The position numbers were made by a program, and so were the translations under genes. 33,911 nt of DNA from an uncultured Acetatifactor sp. (GTDB lineage Bacteria > Bacillota > Clostridia > Lachnospirales > Lachnospiraceae), in the NCBI GenBank assembly GCA_910586215.1, contig CAJUGH010000041.1:1-33911 (forward strand). The letters are read 5' to 3'. Shown here one piece after another: positions 31,094-33,911 of this stretch (positions are counted from its first letter, which is position 1; every line of letters begins with the position of its first letter). Below the pieces are notes generated by a model. That model was not told where the DNA came from, made no database searches, and was given only the letters and a program-made list of their open reading frames with translations.

Positions 31094-33607
31094 ATGAGGC
31101 GGCCATTGCTTATGGTTGCACTATGCCTGGTGATTTTGTCGGCGGTCTGGCAGGGGCCTGGGAAGGAAGCGCCTGCCGGAGAGACGGCATGGGGAAATAT
31201 AGAAGCAGGTTTGCCCTTGACTGTGATGGGGCAGGTATATCAAAAAGAAGGAAAAACCATCTATCTACAATCTGTTACCCTGTGGGAAGACAGACCAGGA
31301 ACCATGCCTTCCGGCGATCCGGCGGGCGTGGTGCAGATCTACGGAAATTCAGCACTGCCTATTCCCCTGAGAGGAAATCTGATCTGCGAATTGCAGGAAG
31401 GGGAGGGCCTGGAGCAGGTCCCCATGGGGAGCATGGTTGTGATAGAGGGCATTTTTGCGCCTTTTTCCAGGGCTACGAATCCAGGGGAATTTGACCAGGA
31501 GGCATACTACCGGATCCTGCACATAGAAGGCCGCCTGCGAAAGGCAGTGCTCCTGGCCCGGGGACAGGACTGCTGGCCGGTGCGGGAAGGCCTGTTCAGG
31601 CTTCGGCAATGCCTCCATGAACGGCTGTACCGGATCTTCCCCCAAAGGGAGGCAGCGGTGATGTGCGCCCTGCTGCTGGGGGAGAAGGGGGAATTGGACC
31701 AGGATCTGAAGGCCTTATATAAGCGCAGTGGCATCCTGCATATTTTCAGTATTTCTTCCCTGCATATCACCATCCTTGGTATGAGCGTCTACAGACTGCT
31801 GCGCAGGCTGCGGGTGCCTGTGTGGGTGGCTGCCGTGGCAGGCAGCCTGCTTCTGCTGGGCTACGGATGCCTGGCAGGTTTCGGAGTCTCTGCCTGTCGG
31901 GCCATCGGCATGTACTTGATCCGCATGCTGGGAGAGATTCTGGGACGGACATACGACCTGCCCACGGCCCTGGGACTGATGGCAGCGGTGATGGTGTGGA
32001 GAAATCCACTTTTCCTGCAACACAGCGGTTTCCTGCTGTCCTTTGCCTCAGTGGGTGGTATTGTGGCCGTGGCCCCGGTCCTGTTTGTGCAGGGGAGGAA
32101 GAAGGCACCAAAGGCGGCACTGTCAGACAGTGGCAGGGAAGGCAACAGGTTTCGGATTCTCCTGGAGAAAGTCCTGGGAGGGCTTCGGCAGTCTGCGGCG
32201 GCCAGTACGGCCATCACTCTGACTACCCTGCCGGTACAACTTTGGTTCTATTATGAGGTGCCTGTGTATGCTGTGGGAATCAACCTGCTGGTGCTGCCTT
32301 TCATGAAACTGCTGATGTTTGCAGGAATCCTGGCCCTGGTTCCAGGCTTTGGGTATCTTGGTCTGGTGGACAGGCTGGTCCTCCTGTGGTATGAAAGGCT
32401 GTGCGGCATATGCAGCAGGCTGCCCTTTGCCTCCTGGAATCCGGGTCGCCCCAGTGTCTTGCAGGTGTGGGTGTATTATCTGGTACTGGGCAGTGTAGTG
32501 CTGGTGAAACACTGGTGGAGGAGCAGACAGGAACAGGCAGTTAGCCAGGGGCAGACAGCCAAAGGGGCAGCAGGAAGGCAGGAGCAGGCGGCCAGAGGAG
32601 CGGTAGGAAGATGGGAGCAGGCAGGGAGCCAGGAATCTGCAGGAAGGTGGAAACAGGCAGGGAAAGCAGGGAAACGGCCAGGCATAGGGAAAAAGCTGCT
32701 TTTCCACAGGATAGCCAGAATGGCAGATCCCCTGTCCTGGGGTATCCTGGCGGCTATGATATTACTGCTGGGCTGTGGGACGGCCGAACAGAACAGGGTG
32801 ATATTCCTGGATGTGGGACAGGGTGACTGCATCCTGGTGGAGACAGCTTCCGGGGAGACCTACCTTTTTGACTGTGGAAGCAGCAGCCGCACCAAAGTGG
32901 GGCAGTATGTGGTGTTACCATTCTTGAAGTTTTCCGGAATTCATCGGATTGACGCCGTCTTCCTCAGCCATCCGGACGCAGACCATGTGAATGGAGCCAG
33001 GGAACTTCTGGCCATGGGAGAGGAAAACGGGATTCGGATCGGACAGCTTGTATTGCCGGATATTGAAAAGGAAGCCAGGATGGAACAGCTTGGGGAACTG
33101 CTGGAAGCAGCAGATGCTCTCCCGGTGCGCTTCCTGGGGACAGGAGCGTCCTGGGACTGTAAAAGCGCAGTTTTCACATGCCTTCATCCCACACCGGGTT
33201 ATGGGGGAGCAGATAAGAACGCTTATTCCCTATGTGTCTATGTGGAATTCCTGGACAAGTCCGGAGGCAAAAGCGGACAGACCCTGCTGCTGACCGGAGA
33301 TGTGGCGGGAGAGGGAGAAGAGGCTCTGACCCAGGAACTTGTCCGCTGTAAGATCCAGGCCGCGACCATACTCAAGGCGGCCCACCATGGCTCTTCCGGA
33401 TCCACCTCCCAGACGTTCCTGGACCAGGTCCGTCCCCAGGCGGCGGTGATCTCCTGTGGCAGGAACAACCGCTATGGACATCCCCATAGCGAGACCCTGG
33501 AACGCCTGGAAGAGGCTGGCTGTCTCATCCTGCGGACGGACCAGGCAGGGGCTGTGACGGCATATTTTGAGGAGGGCGGTGTGAGGGTGGATACCTATAG
33601 GGAGTAG
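31094..33607 (+). CDS. comEC: ComEC/Rec2 family DNA uptake channel protein
   Basis: The membrane channel through which single-stranded DNA enters the cell during transformation; its C-terminal domain is a predicted nuclease. The 837 residues cover a DUF4131-type N-terminal domain (about 35-180), a multi-span Competence domain (about 205-480, with YKRSGILHIFSISSLHITILGMSVYRLL), and a metallo-beta-lactamase-like domain (about 565-830) with the metal site LSHPDADHVNG (His626, Asp628, Asp630, His631) and AAHHGSSGS. A Gln/Gly/Ala/Arg-rich insertion (about 475-530) links the two. No frameshift is seen, so the gene looks intact. GGGAGG precedes ATG. Confidence 0.95.
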   Translation: MRRPLLMVALCLVILSAVWQGPGKEAPAGETAWGNIEAGLPLTVMGQVYQKEGKTIYLQSVTLWEDRPGTMPSGDPAGVVQIYGNSALPIPLRGNLICELQEGEGLEQVPMGSMVVIEGIFAPFSRATNPGEFDQEAYYRILHIEGRLRKAVLLARGQDCWPVREGLFRLRQCLHERLYRIFPQREAAVMCALLLGEKGELDQDLKALYKRSGILHIFSISSLHITILGMSVYRLLRRLRVPVWVAAVAGSLLLLGYGCLAGFGVSACRAIGMYLIRMLGEILGRTYDLPTALGLMAAVMVWRNPLFLQHSGFLLSFASVGGIVAVAPVLFVQGRKKAPKAALSDSGREGNRFRILLEKVLGGLRQSAAASTAITLTTLPVQLWFYYEVPVYAVGINLLVLPFMKLLMFAGILALVPGFGYLGLVDRLVLLWYERLCGICSRLPFASWNPGRPSVLQVWVYYLVLGSVVLVKHWWRSRQEQAVSQGQTAKGAAGRQEQAARGAVGRWEQAGSQESAGRWKQAGKAGKRPGIGKKLLFHRIARMADPLSWGILAAMILLLGCGTAEQNRVIFLDVGQGDCILVETASGETYLFDCGSSSRTKVGQYVVLPFLKFSGIHRIDAVFLSHPDADHVNGARELLAMGEENGIRIGQLVLPDIEKEARMEQLGELLEAADALPVRFLGTGASWDCKSAVFTCLHPTPGYGGADKNAYSLCVYVEFLDKSGGKSGQTLLLTGDVAGEGEEALTQELVRCKIQAATILKAAHHGSSGSTSQTFLDQVRPQAAVISCGRNNRYGHPHSETLERLEEAGCLILRTDQAGAVTAYFEEGGVRVDTYRE

Positions 33608-33617
33608 GGTTGTGATT

Positions 33618-33644
33618 GTGAACGGCAAGGCCGTGAAAAGTAAC
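33618..33644 (+). repeat. 27-bp intergenic repeat, copy 3
   Basis: Begins GTGAACGGC and ends GTGAAAAGTAAC, the same length and phase as the copies at 5371 and 17428, and directly follows comEC. A GGCGGC/GCCGCC hairpin (33659-33681) follows it. Confidence 0.6.
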
Positions 33645-33684
33645 CGTTACGGTTTGCTGGCGGCAGAATGTGCTGGCCGCCTGC

Positions 33685-33713
33685 TTGTAAAACAGGGAGG
33701 TTTATGATAGTAT
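33685..33713 (+). promoter_or_regulatory. Probable promoter of the last gene
   Basis: TTGTAA (33685-33690), 17-base spacer, TAGTAT (33708-33713) with extended TG at 33705-33706. If used, it excludes ATG 33712 as the start of the next gene and favours ATG 33742. Confidence 0.4.
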
Positions 33714-33741
33714 GGAGATACAAGGACAGAAGGGAAAGCAG

Positions 33742-33911
33742 ATGGATAGATTGCTGGTGACAGAACAGATTGACCGAAAACACCAGGAAGATTTGCAGAG
33801 GTTAAGGGAATTTCGTCTGATGGATGATGATTTCCTCACAAAGTGTTTTGGGGGGAATACGGCAAGCATAGAACTGGTATTGCAGATTGTGCTGGAAAAG
33901 CCGGATTTAAA
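33742..33911 (+). CDS. Rpn family nuclease / PD-(D/E)XK transposase, N-terminal fragment
   Basis: Only the first 56 residues are present before the window ends. The text LQRLREFRLMDDDFLTKCFGG followed by ASIELVLQIVLEKPDL matches the conserved start of the Rpn (recombination-promoting nuclease / putative transposase) family common in Lachnospiraceae. These are PD-(D/E)XK-type proteins; the catalytic residues lie beyond the edge. AAGGGA (33730-33735) supports ATG 33742; ATG 33712 in frame is an alternative. Whether the gene is intact cannot be seen. Confidence 0.7.
   Translation, partial: MDRLLVTEQIDRKHQEDLQRLREFRLMDDDFLTKCFGGNTASIELVLQIVLEKPDL

Overview
The window reads as chromosomal DNA of a Gram-positive anaerobe of the Clostridia, most likely Lachnospiraceae (an inference from moderately high GC, strong Shine-Dalgarno sites, GTG/TTG starts, GerMN and DegV proteins, and the mix of two-component and ABC genes). 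No rRNA, tRNA, phage, insertion sequence or CRISPR array was seen.

Layout. (a) 1-291: the 5' half of an FMN riboswitch with its promoter, pointing left out of the window, back to back with the promoter of a two-gene ABC exporter (292-4491) whose FtsX-like permease carries a very long periplasm-type coiled coil. (b) 4545-5054: a small conserved protein on the minus strand. (c) 5175-11554: an oligopeptide ABC importer (lipoprotein, two permeases, two ATPases). Its promoter is followed by a six-codon Arg-rich leader ORF and an intrinsic terminator, which looks like a translation-coupled attenuator. (d) 11702-12842: a DegV protein and, convergent, a DUF1294 membrane protein. (e) 12904-19732: arginine biosynthesis, argG facing left and argC-GNAT-argJ-argB-argD facing right from a shared region with ARG-box-like sites. 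An orphan solute-binding protein and a DMT-type transporter follow. (f) 21863-25800: a ComEA-like lipoprotein, response regulator, histidine kinase and GerMN lipoprotein in one tight operon, closed by a terminator. (g) 26244-30807: a second response regulator and kinase, then an ABC-2 type exporter. (h) 31094-33607: full-length ComEC, then the start of an Rpn-family nuclease/transposase running off the end.

How the genes connect. Glutamate is acetylated and carried through ArgJ/ArgB/ArgC/ArgD to ornithine, and ArgG acts later on citrulline; argF and argH are not here. The peptide importer next door may supply amino acids, and its Arg-codon leader suggests it senses arginine-tRNA charging or ribosome stalling. 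In (g), direct TTCAT repeats sit the same distance from the -10 box before the regulator gene and before the ABC exporter, so the two-component system probably controls itself and the exporter. ComEA and ComEC together suggest DNA uptake capacity, though they are in separate transcription units.

The most unusual content is between and inside genes: three copies of a 27-bp intergenic repeat, several nested-hairpin intergenic elements (before argB, before and after the second response regulator, before comEC), and a 13-bp triplicated repeat inside the second histidine kinase that would change reading frame if its copy number changed.
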